Part shown: positions 1-7,242 of the stretch, piece after piece
Position numbering within the stretch: the stretch's first letter is position 1
How the letters are laid out: each line of letters opens with the position of its first letter
Assembly (NCBI GenBank): GCA_005878995.1
Contig: VBME01000089.1
Location: 1 to 12,123, forward strand
Length of the DNA: 12,123 bases
From: Methanobacteriota archaeon
GTDB lineage: Archaea > Thermoplasmatota > Thermoplasmata > RBG-16-68-12
Direction: 5' to 3'
Program-made: the position numbers and the translations under genes
The notes under the pieces: model-generated
Database searches by the model: none
Told to the model about the DNA's origin: nothing
Seen by the model: the letters and a program-made list of their open reading frames with translations, nothing else

Positions 1-1
1 C

Positions 2-1558
2 CTCGGGCCGCGGGGAGAGTTCCCCGGCGTCGTCGTCCGCGCGAAGCCGGACCCCGCGGCAATCGGGAAGGCGTACAAGGCGTTGCAGCGGAAGATCGTG
101 AAAGCGCTCGAGGCGCGGCCTGCGGAGGAGATCCGCAAAGCGCTGGCGAAAGGCCACTACACGGTCGACGTGGACGGTCAGGTCGTGACGATCGACCCAT
201 CGATGGTCCGTCTCGAGTCGACGATGCCGGCGGATGTCGTCCGAGTCGACACGCCCCATGGGCAGATGTTCCTCGACCTACGAGTGACGCCCGAGCTGCA
301 GGCCGAGGCCTATGCGCGGGAGATCATCCGTCGGGTGCAACAGATGCGAAAGGAGGTCGACCTCGAGGTCGACGACTACATCGTGACGGTGGTCAAGACA
401 AAGAAAGAGTTCGCGGCGATGTTGGAACGACAGGCCCCGCTCATCGCACGGGAAACGCACTCCCGCACCCTCACGTTCGCTGACAAGCCCTTCGAGTCGG
501 AGTACACGAAGGAGTGGCAGGATGTGGACGGTCACGCCGTGACGATTGGTCTGACGCCCCTCCATATGTCCGAGGCGCATCGCGAGTTCACGCGGATTCC
601 TGGCATCTCCCGCGCGAAGGCGACGACCCTCTTCGATGCAGGCTACAAGAGCGTCGCAGCGCTCCGCGGAGCGACCAAGCAGGAGCTTGCACAGGTGGAG
701 GGCCTGGATGCCGAGGACGTGAACCGGATCCTGGCCGCGCTCGCGGCGAAGCAGGACACACCCGTCGAGTGCCCAACGTGCGGGGCCTCGGTTCCCTCGA
801 CGGCCCGCCGGTGTCCACGGTGCGGCGAACCGATCGCGACCCAATCGTCCACCTGTCCACGGTGCCAGGGTTCGATTCCGCCCGGCGCGGACAAATGCCC
901 AGTCTGCGGTTACGCACTCGCGGCCTCGGGCCCCCGCAGCGCCCCGTCTCGGGTCGCATGCATCGCGTGCGGGGAGCTGATTCCCGCGGGCTCCGTCGAT
1001 TGTCCGTCCTGCGGGGCCCCCCAGGTACGTCCCATGGAACGGGCCCGGTCGGATGAAGACGAGACGCTGCCCCTTCTGAAGGATTCGTCGTCGTACCTGG
1101 TGAAGGAATCGACGCCCGAAGAGGCGTACCGCTTGTTCTTGATCGCCCAGCGGGCGGGCAAGAAAGGGATGGTGATCACGCGGCTCTTCCCGGCGAAGGT
1201 CCGGGAGCGGTTCGGCCTGTCGGACCTTCCGATCGTCTGGCTGAGCAACGTCGGCAAGGAGGACTCGGTCCGGCCGAAAGACCTCGAGAAGCTCTCCCTG
1301 TCCGCGGAGCAGTTCCTCGTCCGCGAGAAGGGCGTGATCCTCCTGGATGCCGTCGAATACCTCGTCACGAACAACAACTTCCTCACGGTCCTGAGGCTCG
1401 TGCAGGCCGTGCGGGATCAAGCCGCCGTCAACAACGGCGTCCTCCTCCTGTCCGTGAACCCGTCCACGTTGGACGCCCACCAGATGACGCTGCTCGAACG
1501 CGAGGTCGACCGGGTCGTGGACGCGTCGGCGGGCCCGGCGTCCCCGGGATCGGGCTAG
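2..1558 (+). CDS. ileS: Isoleucyl-tRNA synthetase C-terminal part fused to HhH, zinc ribbons and DUF835 (5' end outside window)
   Basis: The reading frame is open from base 2 and has no convincing start, so the gene begins upstream of the window; the TTG at 83 lies inside the synthetase domain. About the first 170 residues match the C-terminal region of archaeal IleRS (DUF5915), including the segment reading VTPELQAEAYAREIIRRVQQ. The catalytic HIGH and KMSKS parts are not in the window. The frame continues without a stop into a helix-hairpin-helix (nt about 586-745, with IPGISRAKATTLFDAGY), three zinc ribbons made from six CxxC pairs (nt 770-1018), and a DUF835 domain (nt about 1088-1535, with LLDAVEYLVTNNNFLTVLRL). 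The synthetase charges tRNA-Ile; the role of the tail is unknown, though HhH and zinc ribbons commonly bind nucleic acid. The stop TAG at 1556-1558 shares CTAG with the convergent gene. IleRS identity is confident. The fusion is seen directly, unless a frameshift error joined two genes. Confidence 0.88.
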   Translation, partial: LGPRGEFPGVVVRAKPDPAAIGKAYKALQRKIVKALEARPAEEIRKALAKGHYTVDVDGQVVTIDPSMVRLESTMPADVVRVDTPHGQMFLDLRVTPELQAEAYAREIIRRVQQMRKEVDLEVDDYIVTVVKTKKEFAAMLERQAPLIARETHSRTLTFADKPFESEYTKEWQDVDGHAVTIGLTPLHMSEAHREFTRIPGISRAKATTLFDAGYKSVAALRGATKQELAQVEGLDAEDVNRILAALAAKQDTPVECPTCGASVPSTARRCPRCGEPIATQSSTCPRCQGSIPPGADKCPVCGYALAASGPRSAPSRVACIACGELIPAGSVDCPSCGAPQVRPMERARSDEDETLPLLKDSSSYLVKESTPEEAYRLFLIAQRAGKKGMVITRLFPAKVRERFGLSDLPIVWLSNVGKEDSVRPKDLEKLSLSAEQFLVREKGVILLDAVEYLVTNNNFLTVLRLVQAVRDQAAVNNGVLLLSVNPSTLDAHQMTLLEREVDRVVDASAGPASPGSG

Positions 1559-2358
1559 CCGGCGGCGTCAGATGCCCGTCCGAGGACAGTGGCGACGACC
1601 TCCGAGAGGCGGGGGACCGTGTCGAAGCGGTCCAGTTCCTCCGGCCGGATCCAGCGGTGCTCGACGTTCTCCCAGTCGAGCCGCACCTGCCGGTTCGGCG
1701 CATCGAAGAGGAACGGGTGGACGACGTACATTCGCGCATTATCCCGGGCAAGAATGGGAGCACCTGTGGCACGGAATGTCAGGCCTCTCAGTCCCGTCTC
1801 CTCCCGAACTTCTTGTGTTGCGCGGTGCTTCGGATCTTCTCTCCCTTCCAGGTAGCCGGAGACCGCGGACCAGCGACCTCGGAAGCTTCCGACGTCTTCG
1901 CTCCGACGCACGATGAGGATGCGCGCTCGGTTTCGGAGGATTACCGAGACCACGGGCGTCGCCTGGACGTCGGGCAGCTCGACGGTCCCGCGATCGCCGT
2001 CGACCGTCATCCGATCCCCGGTGCGGAGGCCTCCGACATCGACGCGGTCCACGAGCGGGATGCCCGCGAGGGTCGCGCCGACCGCGACGATCGCCTCGGT
2101 CCGAGCGTTCACGATTCCGGCCGGACCGTTGCCCGCTTTGGCGAGGCCGTAGATCAGGTACGACCCGACCGTGCTCCCCTTGCCGCTGGGAAAGGCGAAG
2201 ATGCGCCCCTGGAGGCGGGGGCGCATGGTCTCGGTCGCTTGGTCGAGGACTTCGCCCGTCCGTGGGTCGACGCCCCCGACGAACGAGAACGGCGCGTGAC
2301 TCACAATCGCCGTTCCCGCGGCATGCCCCGGCACGATCCCCCGCCCGCGGATTTTCAC
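1555..2358 (-). CDS. Phosphomevalonate dehydratase small subunit (AcnX swivel domain) fused to a Nudix hydrolase domain
   Basis: Residues 1-130 are the aconitase-X swivel domain. They carry GVDPRTGEVLD, the serine motif GKGSTVGSY (Ser62) and VGATLAGIPLVDR. In archaea this small subunit pairs with the AcnX large subunit to dehydrate 5-phosphomevalonate to trans-anhydromevalonate 5-phosphate in the archaeal mevalonate pathway. Residues 134-267 are a Nudix hydrolase. The Nudix box lies at 168-190 (GX5EX7REUXEEXGU) and is complete except for Gln182 where Arg is usual. The stretch VVHPFLFDA and the downstream DWENVEHRWIRPEEL resemble Nudix domains found in archaeal eIF2B-related proteins, from memory of that family. 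Stand-alone small subunits are about 130 residues, so the second domain is extra. The ATG overlaps the stop of the large-subunit gene by 4 bases, implying co-translation. The Nudix substrate is unknown. Confidence 0.85.
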   Translation of the reverse strand: MKIRGRGIVPGHAAGTAIVSHAPFSFVGGVDPRTGEVLDQATETMRPRLQGRIFAFPSGKGSTVGSYLIYGLAKAGNGPAGIVNARTEAIVAVGATLAGIPLVDRVDVGGLRTGDRMTVDGDRGTVELPDVQATPVVSVILRNRARILIVRRSEDVGSFRGRWSAVSGYLEGREDPKHRATQEVREETGLRGLTFRATGAPILARDNARMYVVHPFLFDAPNRQVRLDWENVEHRWIRPEELDRFDTVPRLSEVVATVLGRASDAAG

Positions 2359-3518
2359 GCGTACCGCTCCAGCAGCCTATCGAGGTCGTCGAAGATGACC
2401 TTCTGTTTGCACAGACTTGGCAAGTAGTACGCTCCCTTGCCCGACGGCGTCGCGACCGTCCCGAACCGATGCTCCAGGAGGGTGACCTCCAAGCAGGTGT
2501 CGGCGAGGACCCGGCCGCCGTTCCGTTCGAGTGCGGCGACCGCCTCGGGGTTCGCATCCCGAACGATTCGGCTCGTGAACACCCAGACCGGGATACGAGG
2601 AGGCCGCCGTTCGACCTTGCGCGCGACTTCCTTCAACTCTTCCGCGGAAAGCTGCGGGGAGCCGAGGCCGATCATCTCCGCTTCCGTTCCGTCCGTGTGG
2701 GCCCGCTTCGCGGCCGTCAGGTCAGCGCGGGTGATCCGGAGGGACTTCAGCCCTCTGACCCGGACCTTTCGAGTCTCTGGAGTGACTCCCTCGAGATGAA
2801 ACATCGCACAACTCCCGGATGAGGCGAGGGCGGCCCCCAACCACTTCAGATCCGTTTCGTTCCCGCGGAAGCCGCGGAAGAACGGGAGGCCGTCTCCCAC
2901 CTGTTCGCCCGCGACGAGGCCGATCAAGGAGTAGTCGATCCCCCGAGGCTTCGTGTCCGCGGTCACGACGACCGTCGGAAGCCGAGCCCGATCCGTGTGC
3001 AGCCCGTAATCCGGCGTCGCTCCGACGACCGCTGCGGCGAGCGCGGAGGGCCCGCTCTCGCGGTTCGAACGGGCGCCGAGGACGGAGTTCGCGAAACAGA
3101 CCGCATTCGATTCGGCCCACGCGAGGTGATCGCCGAATTTCGGTCGGACTCCGAGCAGATATGGCGTGCACGAGAAAATGGGTTGGACACCCATCGCGAC
3201 GTAGGCGCGGGCGATGCGACCCTGCTTTTCCGCGAACTCTGGGGGGACGCCTAGGTCCCGCCATTGGGCGAGATCCGTCCCGAGTGGATTGACGGTCGTG
3301 GGCACCGCGACCTTTGCGTCGCGCGCGAAATCCTCGAGGAAGTCCAAGCCGGCATCCCCAATCAGCTTGTAGGACGCCCCGGACACGTGGGCGGAGGCAA
3401 TCGGCACGAGGCGCTCTGCTTCGGAAATCCGCGCGACCGTCTCGAGAATTCGGAGGGACGTGCGTTGCGCATTCGTCCCCGCCTCGAGAAGCCGGCGGTG
3501 GGCCTGCGTGAGGCGCAC
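2355..3518 (-). CDS. Phosphomevalonate dehydratase large subunit (aconitase X catalytic domain)
   Basis: The 387-residue protein matches the AcnX large subunit along its length: LVPIASAHVSGASYKLIGDAG near 37-57, the TTVNPLGTD motif near 74-82, CTPYLLGVRPKFGDHLAWAE from Cys117, ESNAVCFANSVLGARSNRE around Cys141, and the C-terminal ADTCLEV (Cys342) followed by SGKGAYYLPSL. Cys117, Cys141 and Cys342 are the likely iron-sulfur ligands by analogy with the family. With the small subunit it dehydrates 5-phosphomevalonate in the archaeal mevalonate route to isoprenoid lipids. The start is GTG at 3518, directly abutting the TGA of the upstream RNA-binding gene, and the N-terminus has the length expected of the family. 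Bacterial AcnX homologues act on hydroxyproline-type substrates, but the separate large and small subunits and the archaeal context favour phosphomevalonate dehydratase. Confidence 0.9.
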   Translation of the reverse strand: MRLTQAHRRLLEAGTNAQRTSLRILETVARISEAERLVPIASAHVSGASYKLIGDAGLDFLEDFARDAKVAVPTTVNPLGTDLAQWRDLGVPPEFAEKQGRIARAYVAMGVQPIFSCTPYLLGVRPKFGDHLAWAESNAVCFANSVLGARSNRESGPSALAAAVVGATPDYGLHTDRARLPTVVVTADTKPRGIDYSLIGLVAGEQVGDGLPFFRGFRGNETDLKWLGAALASSGSCAMFHLEGVTPETRKVRVRGLKSLRITRADLTAAKRAHTDGTEAEMIGLGSPQLSAEELKEVARKVERRPPRIPVWVFTSRIVRDANPEAVAALERNGGRVLADTCLEVTLLEHRFGTVATPSGKGAYYLPSLCKQKVIFDDLDRLLERYA

Positions 3519-3953
3519 TCAGGTCGCCCCCTGGAGGACCGATTGCGCGACGCGTCGGATTTCGTCGGGCTTCGCGGGGTACGCGATGAGCTTCACGCGA
3601 ATGTCGATTGTGTCGGAATCGCCGGCCACCTCGAACGTTTCCCGGTACGCCGCCTGTTTGTCGAGCCGAAAGTGCAGGAACCCATCTTCGTCGAGTCGTG
3701 CTTCGACGTCCTTCACGATCCAGGAGGGCAGACCCGCCGCGGTCCACCGCTCCCAAACGGTCCGGATGGCGGCGGCTTTCTCGACCCGACGCGTCAACCG
3801 GACGAGCGGGTTCCCGAAGTAGCCCTCGAGCGATTCGCGGGAGGTGTCTCCCTCCGGGCACGCGAATGCGAGGGCGGTTGCGACCCGCGCTTCCTCCTCC
3901 GTCGCGTGGCAAAACGTGCGGGCCTCGATTCGTCGGATGGGCAGGCTAACCAT
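3519..3953 (-). CDS. Archaeal RNA-binding protein of the PF01877 (UPF0201) family
   Basis: The 144-residue protein has the usual length of the archaeal PF01877 family (also called UPF0201). Recognisable stretches are an N-terminal beta strand (VSLPIRRIEARTFCHATEEE), FACPEG, EGYFGNPLVRLTRRVEK around residues 43-59, and the C-terminal DTIDIRVKLIAYPAKPDE. The family is annotated as RNA-binding from structural similarity; its cellular task is not established. The ATG at 3953 overlaps the end of the UPF0200 gene by 8 bases, and the stop directly abuts the GTG of the AcnX large subunit, so the genes are probably co-transcribed and translationally coupled. UPF0200 and PF01877 proteins are frequent neighbours or fusions in archaea, which supports both calls. 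Confidence 0.82.
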   Translation of the reverse strand: MVSLPIRRIEARTFCHATEEEARVATALAFACPEGDTSRESLEGYFGNPLVRLTRRVEKAAAIRTVWERWTAAGLPSWIVKDVEARLDEDGFLHFRLDKQAAYRETFEVAGDSDTIDIRVKLIAYPAKPDEIRRVAQSVLQGAT

Positions 3954-4482
3954 GGAGCCGCCCCAAGGCTGCCCGGGCCTGCCGTCGGAAATCCTCGAGG
4001 CTCCCTTCGTTCACGAGGACCAGGTCGGCGATCGCGATGACATCCCCGAGCCCCCAGCTGAGCTCCCGCACGTCCCGCACTCGGAAGGCCTCGACGCTCA
4101 TCGCGTCGTCGGGGCGGCGACGGCGCATCATACGCTCGTACCGGGTCTTTGGAGACGCATGGACGGCGAGCACGACAAGGCCCTCGCCGAACGCCTTCCG
4201 GAAGACATCGAGCTCCGCGCGACCGCGGAGGCCATCGACGAGGACGTGCTCGCCTCGGATGCGAGGGAGGGTCCGCTCGGCCCAGATGCCGAACCCGTGT
4301 GCTTGCCGTTCCGCATGGGCCATTCCCCCCACCGCTTCGTCGGTGATTGGCAGGCCCCGCCTCGTGGCCTCCTCTCGGACGACGTCCCCCATTCGGACGA
4401 TCGAGAAGCCGAGGTCTCTCGCGACGCCCAGGAGCTCGTCCTTCCCGCATCCCGGCATGCCGGTCACACAAACGACCTTCAC
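3946..4482 (-). CDS. UPF0200 family P-loop nucleotide kinase-like protein (dephospho-CoA kinase-like)
   Basis: A 178-residue P-loop protein. Its N-terminus, VKVVCVTGMPGCGKDELLG, holds the Walker A motif at residues 8-15, followed by the family-typical VRMGDVVREEATRRG, GIWAERTLP, VLVDGLRG and SPKTRYERMMRR. This matches archaeal UPF0200, which is related to dephospho-CoA kinase and other small nucleotide kinases; the substrate is unknown. The GTG at 4482 was chosen because homologues begin with this beta strand and a TATA-like CTTAAG lies about 28 bases upstream, fitting a leaderless transcript. The frame stays open far upstream, but that extension runs antisense through pdxS and has no family resemblance. 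The residue after the P-loop lysine is Asp rather than Ser/Thr. This is the first gene of the overlapping minus-strand run. Confidence 0.82.
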   Translation of the reverse strand: MKVVCVTGMPGCGKDELLGVARDLGFSIVRMGDVVREEATRRGLPITDEAVGGMAHAERQAHGFGIWAERTLPRIRGEHVLVDGLRGRAELDVFRKAFGEGLVVLAVHASPKTRYERMMRRRRPDDAMSVEAFRVRDVRELSWGLGDVIAIADLVLVNEGSLEDFRRQARAALGRLHG

Positions 4483-4507
4483 GCGCCGCGATGAAAGGGA
4501 CGATTCA

Positions 4508-4513
4508 CTTAAG
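4508..4513 (-). promoter_or_regulatory. TATA-like box for the UPF0200 operon
   Basis: CTTAAG in an otherwise GC-rich divergent spacer, centred about 28 bases upstream of the GTG at 4482. The spacing fits archaeal TBP-dependent, leaderless initiation. Assignment rests on position and composition only. Confidence 0.4.
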
Positions 4514-4624
4514 CGTTTCCTGAGCGGATTCGAAAACGTTGCAGGCCGTCCCATTCCCCTGAGGAATCGAGAGTGATTGACCAAACCCGATCCGACCCCG
4601 GGCGCGCGTCGTGAAATCCCGAGA

Positions 4625-4638
4625 GCAAAATAGAAATA
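4625..4638 (+). promoter_or_regulatory. TATA-like box for pdxS
   Basis: An A/T-rich stretch (AAAATAGAAATA) in the 189-base divergent spacer (4483-4671), about 40 bases before the pdxS ATG. Transcription starting about 25 bases downstream would leave a leader just long enough to hold the GGGAGG ribosome-binding site at 4660-4665. The rest of the spacer shows no RNA gene or ORF. Confidence 0.45.
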
Positions 4639-4659
4639 CCCACGGCCCGTAAGTCGAGC

Positions 4660-4665
4660 GGGAGG
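4660..4665 (+). promoter_or_regulatory. Ribosome-binding site of pdxS
   Basis: GGGAGG ends 6 bases before the ATG at 4672. It is one of the clearest Shine-Dalgarno sites in the window and fixes the pdxS start. Confidence 0.6.
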
Positions 4666-4671
4666 CCGACG

Positions 4672-5691
4672 ATGCCCCTGGACCTCGACCTGAAACAGCT
4701 CCGATTCGGGACGGAATTGCTGAAGCGCGGGTTCGCGAAGATGCAGAAGGGGGGCGTCGTGATGGACGTCACGAACGCGGAGCAGGCCGCGATCGCCGAG
4801 GAGGCCGGCGCCGTTGCCGTAATGGCGCTTGAGCGAGTCCCCGCGGATATCCGCGCGGCGGGCGGCGTGGCCCGGATGGCCGACCCCACGAAGATCCAGG
4901 AGATCATGGACTCCGTCACGGTGCCCGTGATGGCGAAGTGCCGAATCGGCCACGAAGCGGAAGCGCGCGCCCTCGAATCCCTCGGCGTCGACATGATCGA
5001 TGAATCCGAGGTCCTGACGCCCGCGGACCCGTTCTTCCATGTGAACAAGAGGGCATTCAGCGTGCCGTTCGTCTGCGGCTGCCGAAACCTCGGCGAAGCC
5101 GTTCGACGAATCTGGGAAGGGGCCGCGATGATCCGCACGAAAGGCGAGGCCGGCACAGGCGACATCATCGAAGCGGTCCGACATGTGCGCCTCGTGAACA
5201 GCGCGATCGCCGAACTGAAGAGCAAGAACAAGGAACAGCTCTACGTCATCGCCACGAAGTTCTCGGGCAGCTACACCACGCTGCTCAAGGAGATCCGGGC
5301 GGCGCACGGCGAGGAGGCGACTGTCTCCGAGGCGGACATCGTCTTCGCGGACACGAACCTCGACACGATCACGGAAGGCCTGTTCCAGATCCTTTCGGAA
5401 ATCAAGAAGATTCAGCGGCTTCCTGTCGTGAACTTCGCCGCGGGGGGCGTTGCGACCCCGGCTGACGCGGCTCTGATGATGCTCATGGGCTGCGACGGCG
5501 TCTTCGTCGGTTCCGGAATCTTCAAGTCGGAAAACCCGGAGAGCCGCGGCCGCGCCGTGGTCGATGCGGTCGCGCACTTCGATGATCCCGCCACGGTGGC
5601 GGAGGTCTCGAAAGGCATCGGTCTCCCGATGAAAGGCCTCGACGCTAAGGCGCTACCGGTCGAGGCGCGCCTTCAGGACCGCGGCTGGTGA
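4672..5691 (+). CDS. pdxS: Pyridoxal 5'-phosphate synthase subunit PdxS
   Basis: PdxS condenses ribose 5-phosphate, glyceraldehyde 3-phosphate and ammonia supplied by the PdxT glutaminase to make PLP; twelve subunits form the core. The protein is near-identical in motif to characterised Pdx[14 protein letters not shown] with Asp32, VMAKCRIGH with Lys89, the phosphate-binding [10 protein letters not shown] with catalytic Lys157, [18 protein letters not shown], and [14 protein letters not shown]. The offset of 8 from Bacillus subtilis numbering (Asp24, Lys81, Lys149) is consistent for all three. At 339 residues it exceeds bacterial forms of about 294, because of an insertion around residues 185-235 that is typical of archaeal PdxS. 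ATG at 4672 has a good upstream GGGAGG. No pdxT is present in the window. The 3' end overlaps the convergent NOG1 gene by 47 bases. Confidence 0.97.
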   Translation: MPLDLDLKQLRFGTELLKRGFAKMQKGGVVMDVTNAEQAAIAEEAGAVAVMALERVPADIRAAGGVARMADPTKIQEIMDSVTVPVMAKCRIGHEAEARALESLGVDMIDESEVLTPADPFFHVNKRAFSVPFVCGCRNLGEAVRRIWEGAAMIRTKGEAGTGDIIEAVRHVRLVNSAIAELKSKNKEQLYVIATKFSGSYTTLLKEIRAAHGEEATVSEADIVFADTNLDTITEGLFQILSEIKKIQRLPVVNFAAGGVATPADAALMMLMGCDGVFVGSGIFKSENPESRGRAVVDAVAHFDDPATVAEVSKGIGLPMKGLDAKALPVEARLQDRGW

Positions 5692-6628
5692 CCTTCGCCA
5701 GAAGAAGTTCGAGGACCTCCGGCACACCCTCTCCGGTCAGGACGGACACTCGCGGGTACTTCGACGGCGTGGCAACGAGATCCGCTTTCGCCTCGACGAC
5801 TGCGATCGGGACGGACGAGAAGAGCGCCTGGACCTCGTCAAGGAGGCGCCGTTGGGCATCGAGCGGATAGCCGCATGATTCGCTCGGATCCAGGAGAAAT
5901 ACGACCCCGTCCGCGACATGCGTCAGGGCCGCAATCGCCTGTCGCTCCATCTTGTTCCGCTCCGCCATCGGCCGGTCGAGGATCCCGGGGGTGTCGAGGA
6001 TCTGGTAACGCATGGCCCCCCGTTCAATGTGCCCGAGCGACACGCCCTGCGTCGTGAACGGATACGCCGCGATCTTGGGACGACCGGTGGAAACCGCGCG
6101 GACGAAGGAACTCTTGCCGACGTTCGGATAGCCGGCCACGACGATCGTCGGCACGGCCGGATCGATCTCCGGGACGCGCCGGAACGCGCGACGGGCCTCG
6201 ATGAGGGCGTCCAGGTCTGACGAGACCTGCGTCACGAGCGAGGAGAGACGGCCGTACGCCTCTCGGCGCAGGCCCCCAATCGCGGGGCCGGAGGCCCGGC
6301 CGATCCGACGGCGGTATTCGCGGGTGATCTCGCGGGCCCGGTCCGCGGCCCATCCCGCGGCCGCGAGATGCTTCTTGAGCTTGCCACGGTCCACGAGGAC
6401 GTCGACCAGCTCCCGGTAGAAGGGCGGCAGTCGGTCCAAGCTCGGGAAACCGGCGACGTAGCCGCGCAAGGTCTGCGTGATGGCTTCGCCGGCCACCCGA
6501 ACGCGCGCCACCCCGAGGTTCCGTGCCCGCGTCGCCCGGTCCGGCCCTTTCGCCGTCGCCTTCGCGGCCCGGCCGAACGCCTTGTCCAAGAGCGACTGGG
6601 CGGTGAGGATCGAGGGGAGCTCGAACAC
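5645..6628 (-). CDS. NOG1-family GTPase (archaeal, ribosome assembly)
   Basis: A 327-residue archaeal NOG1-type GTPase of the Obg/NOG1 class, whose eukaryotic relatives act in large ribosomal subunit assembly. An N-terminal helical region (1-155) carries [18 protein letters not shown] and PFYRELVD, typical of NOG1. The G domain follows, with G1 GYPNVGKS at 166-173, G2 [13 protein letters not shown] around 188-200, G3 DTPGI at 212-216 and G5-like SVLTGEG near 295-301. The G4 motif, normally NKxD, reads AKAD (280-283), so the base-contacting Asn is missing. The start is uncertain: GTG at 6628 is preferred because a TATA-like TTTAT lies about 26 bases upstream, while a TTG at 6640 would add four residues. 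The 3' end runs 47 bases into pdxS on the other strand. Confidence 0.9.
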   Translation of the reverse strand: MFELPSILTAQSLLDKAFGRAAKATAKGPDRATRARNLGVARVRVAGEAITQTLRGYVAGFPSLDRLPPFYRELVDVLVDRGKLKKHLAAAGWAADRAREITREYRRRIGRASGPAIGGLRREAYGRLSSLVTQVSSDLDALIEARRAFRRVPEIDPAVPTIVVAGYPNVGKSSFVRAVSTGRPKIAAYPFTTQGVSLGHIERGAMRYQILDTPGILDRPMAERNKMERQAIAALTHVADGVVFLLDPSESCGYPLDAQRRLLDEVQALFSSVPIAVVEAKADLVATPSKYPRVSVLTGEGVPEVLELLLAKVTSRGPEGAPRPVAP

Positions 6629-6650
6629 GTCCGGTCCCAACGCGGACGCG

Positions 6651-6658
6651 AGATAAAG
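6651..6658 (-). promoter_or_regulatory. TATA-like box for the NOG1 gene
   Basis: On the minus strand the short gap after the membrane-protein stop contains CTTTATCT, centred about 26 bases upstream of the GTG at 6628. The spacing suits a leaderless archaeal transcript and helped choose that start. Evidence is positional only. Confidence 0.35.
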
Positions 6659-6668
6659 GATGTGGTCC

Positions 6669-7187
6669 TCAGACGTGGATCAGGTTCGCTCCGATCACGA
6701 AAGCCATCGCGAGGATCGCGACTCGGTTCACAGCGGCGAGGAAGTTCGCGATCAGGAACATGTTCCGTTCAAGCGCCTTGCCCTCTTCGTTGAAGACCGA
6801 GTAAACGTAGATTGGAATCGTGTCGCTCATCATCGGGACGCTGAGGAGCAAGTACAGGCCCGTATATCCGGTCCGACCGACGAACTTCTCCGCCTTGGCG
6901 ACGAACCATCGTGCCACGCGCCAACGGTCGGACCACTTCCGGACGGATCCCTCGAGGTTCAGCCCGAGGAGGAAGATGAGCCACGCGCCGACCGTCTTGC
7001 CCGCCGCGATCGCGAGGGCGATGCCGGTCAGGTAGCCCCATCGGCCATCGATCAGCGGCAGGAGGAGCGCAATCTCGATTGGAATCGGCAGGATGAGCGC
7101 GACCAATACGGCGTAGACGAACGCCAGGAGCATGTAGAGCCACGGCGTGTTGTACGCGTCGTTCAGGACCTGGATGAGGTCGACCAC
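6669..7187 (-). CDS. Integral membrane protein, possibly VTT/DedA-like
   Basis: A 172-residue protein with about four hydrophobic segments: residues 13-40 (WLYMLLAFVYAVLVALILPI), 51-75 (GYLTGIALAIAAGKTVGAWLI), 108-132, and 143-170. A charged loop between the second and third contains a run of Arg and Lys. The PIPIEIALLLPLI segment followed by a Gly-rich helix recalls VTT (DedA/SNARE-associated) proteins, which include phospholipid flippases, but the diagnostic FxxRFxPxxR motif is not seen, so the family call is tentative. The GTG at 7187 is preferred over the TTG at 7271: the extra 28 residues are polar, low in hydrophobicity and overlap taw1, and a TATA-like TTTTATTA sits about 32 bases upstream of the GTG. 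Confidence 0.6.
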   Translation of the reverse strand: MVDLIQVLNDAYNTPWLYMLLAFVYAVLVALILPIPIEIALLLPLIDGRWGYLTGIALAIAAGKTVGAWLIFLLGLNLEGSVRKWSDRWRVARWFVAKAEKFVGRTGYTGLYLLLSVPMMSDTIPIYVYSVFNEEGKALERNMFLIANFLAAVNRVAILAMAFVIGANLIHV

Positions 7188-7215
7188 GGGTCCTCGTCGT
7201 CGTATCCGGTGTGGG

Positions 7216-7223
7216 TAATAAAA
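7216..7223 (-). promoter_or_regulatory. TATA-like box for the membrane protein gene
   Basis: TTTTATTA on the minus strand, in the 55-base gap after taw1, centred about 32 bases before the GTG at 7187. It suggests this gene can be transcribed independently of taw1. Confidence 0.45.
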
Positions 7224-7242
7224 GGCGCCGTCGTGAGTTCGT

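Noticed and set aside
278..1480. 400-codon minus-strand frame opposite ileS
   Set aside because: Arg/Gly-rich shadow of a clearly coding plus-strand gene with recognisable domains.
4483..4671. tRNA or riboswitch in the divergent spacer
   Set aside because: No cloverleaf, CCA-type end or paired stems of adequate length were found by eye; only promoter-like A/T stretches.
4483..5577. Long minus-strand extension of the UPF0200 frame, antisense to pdxS
   Set aside because: It mirrors conserved pdxS codons, shows no family resemblance, and the UPF0200 domain begins cleanly at GTG 4482 behind a TATA-like box.
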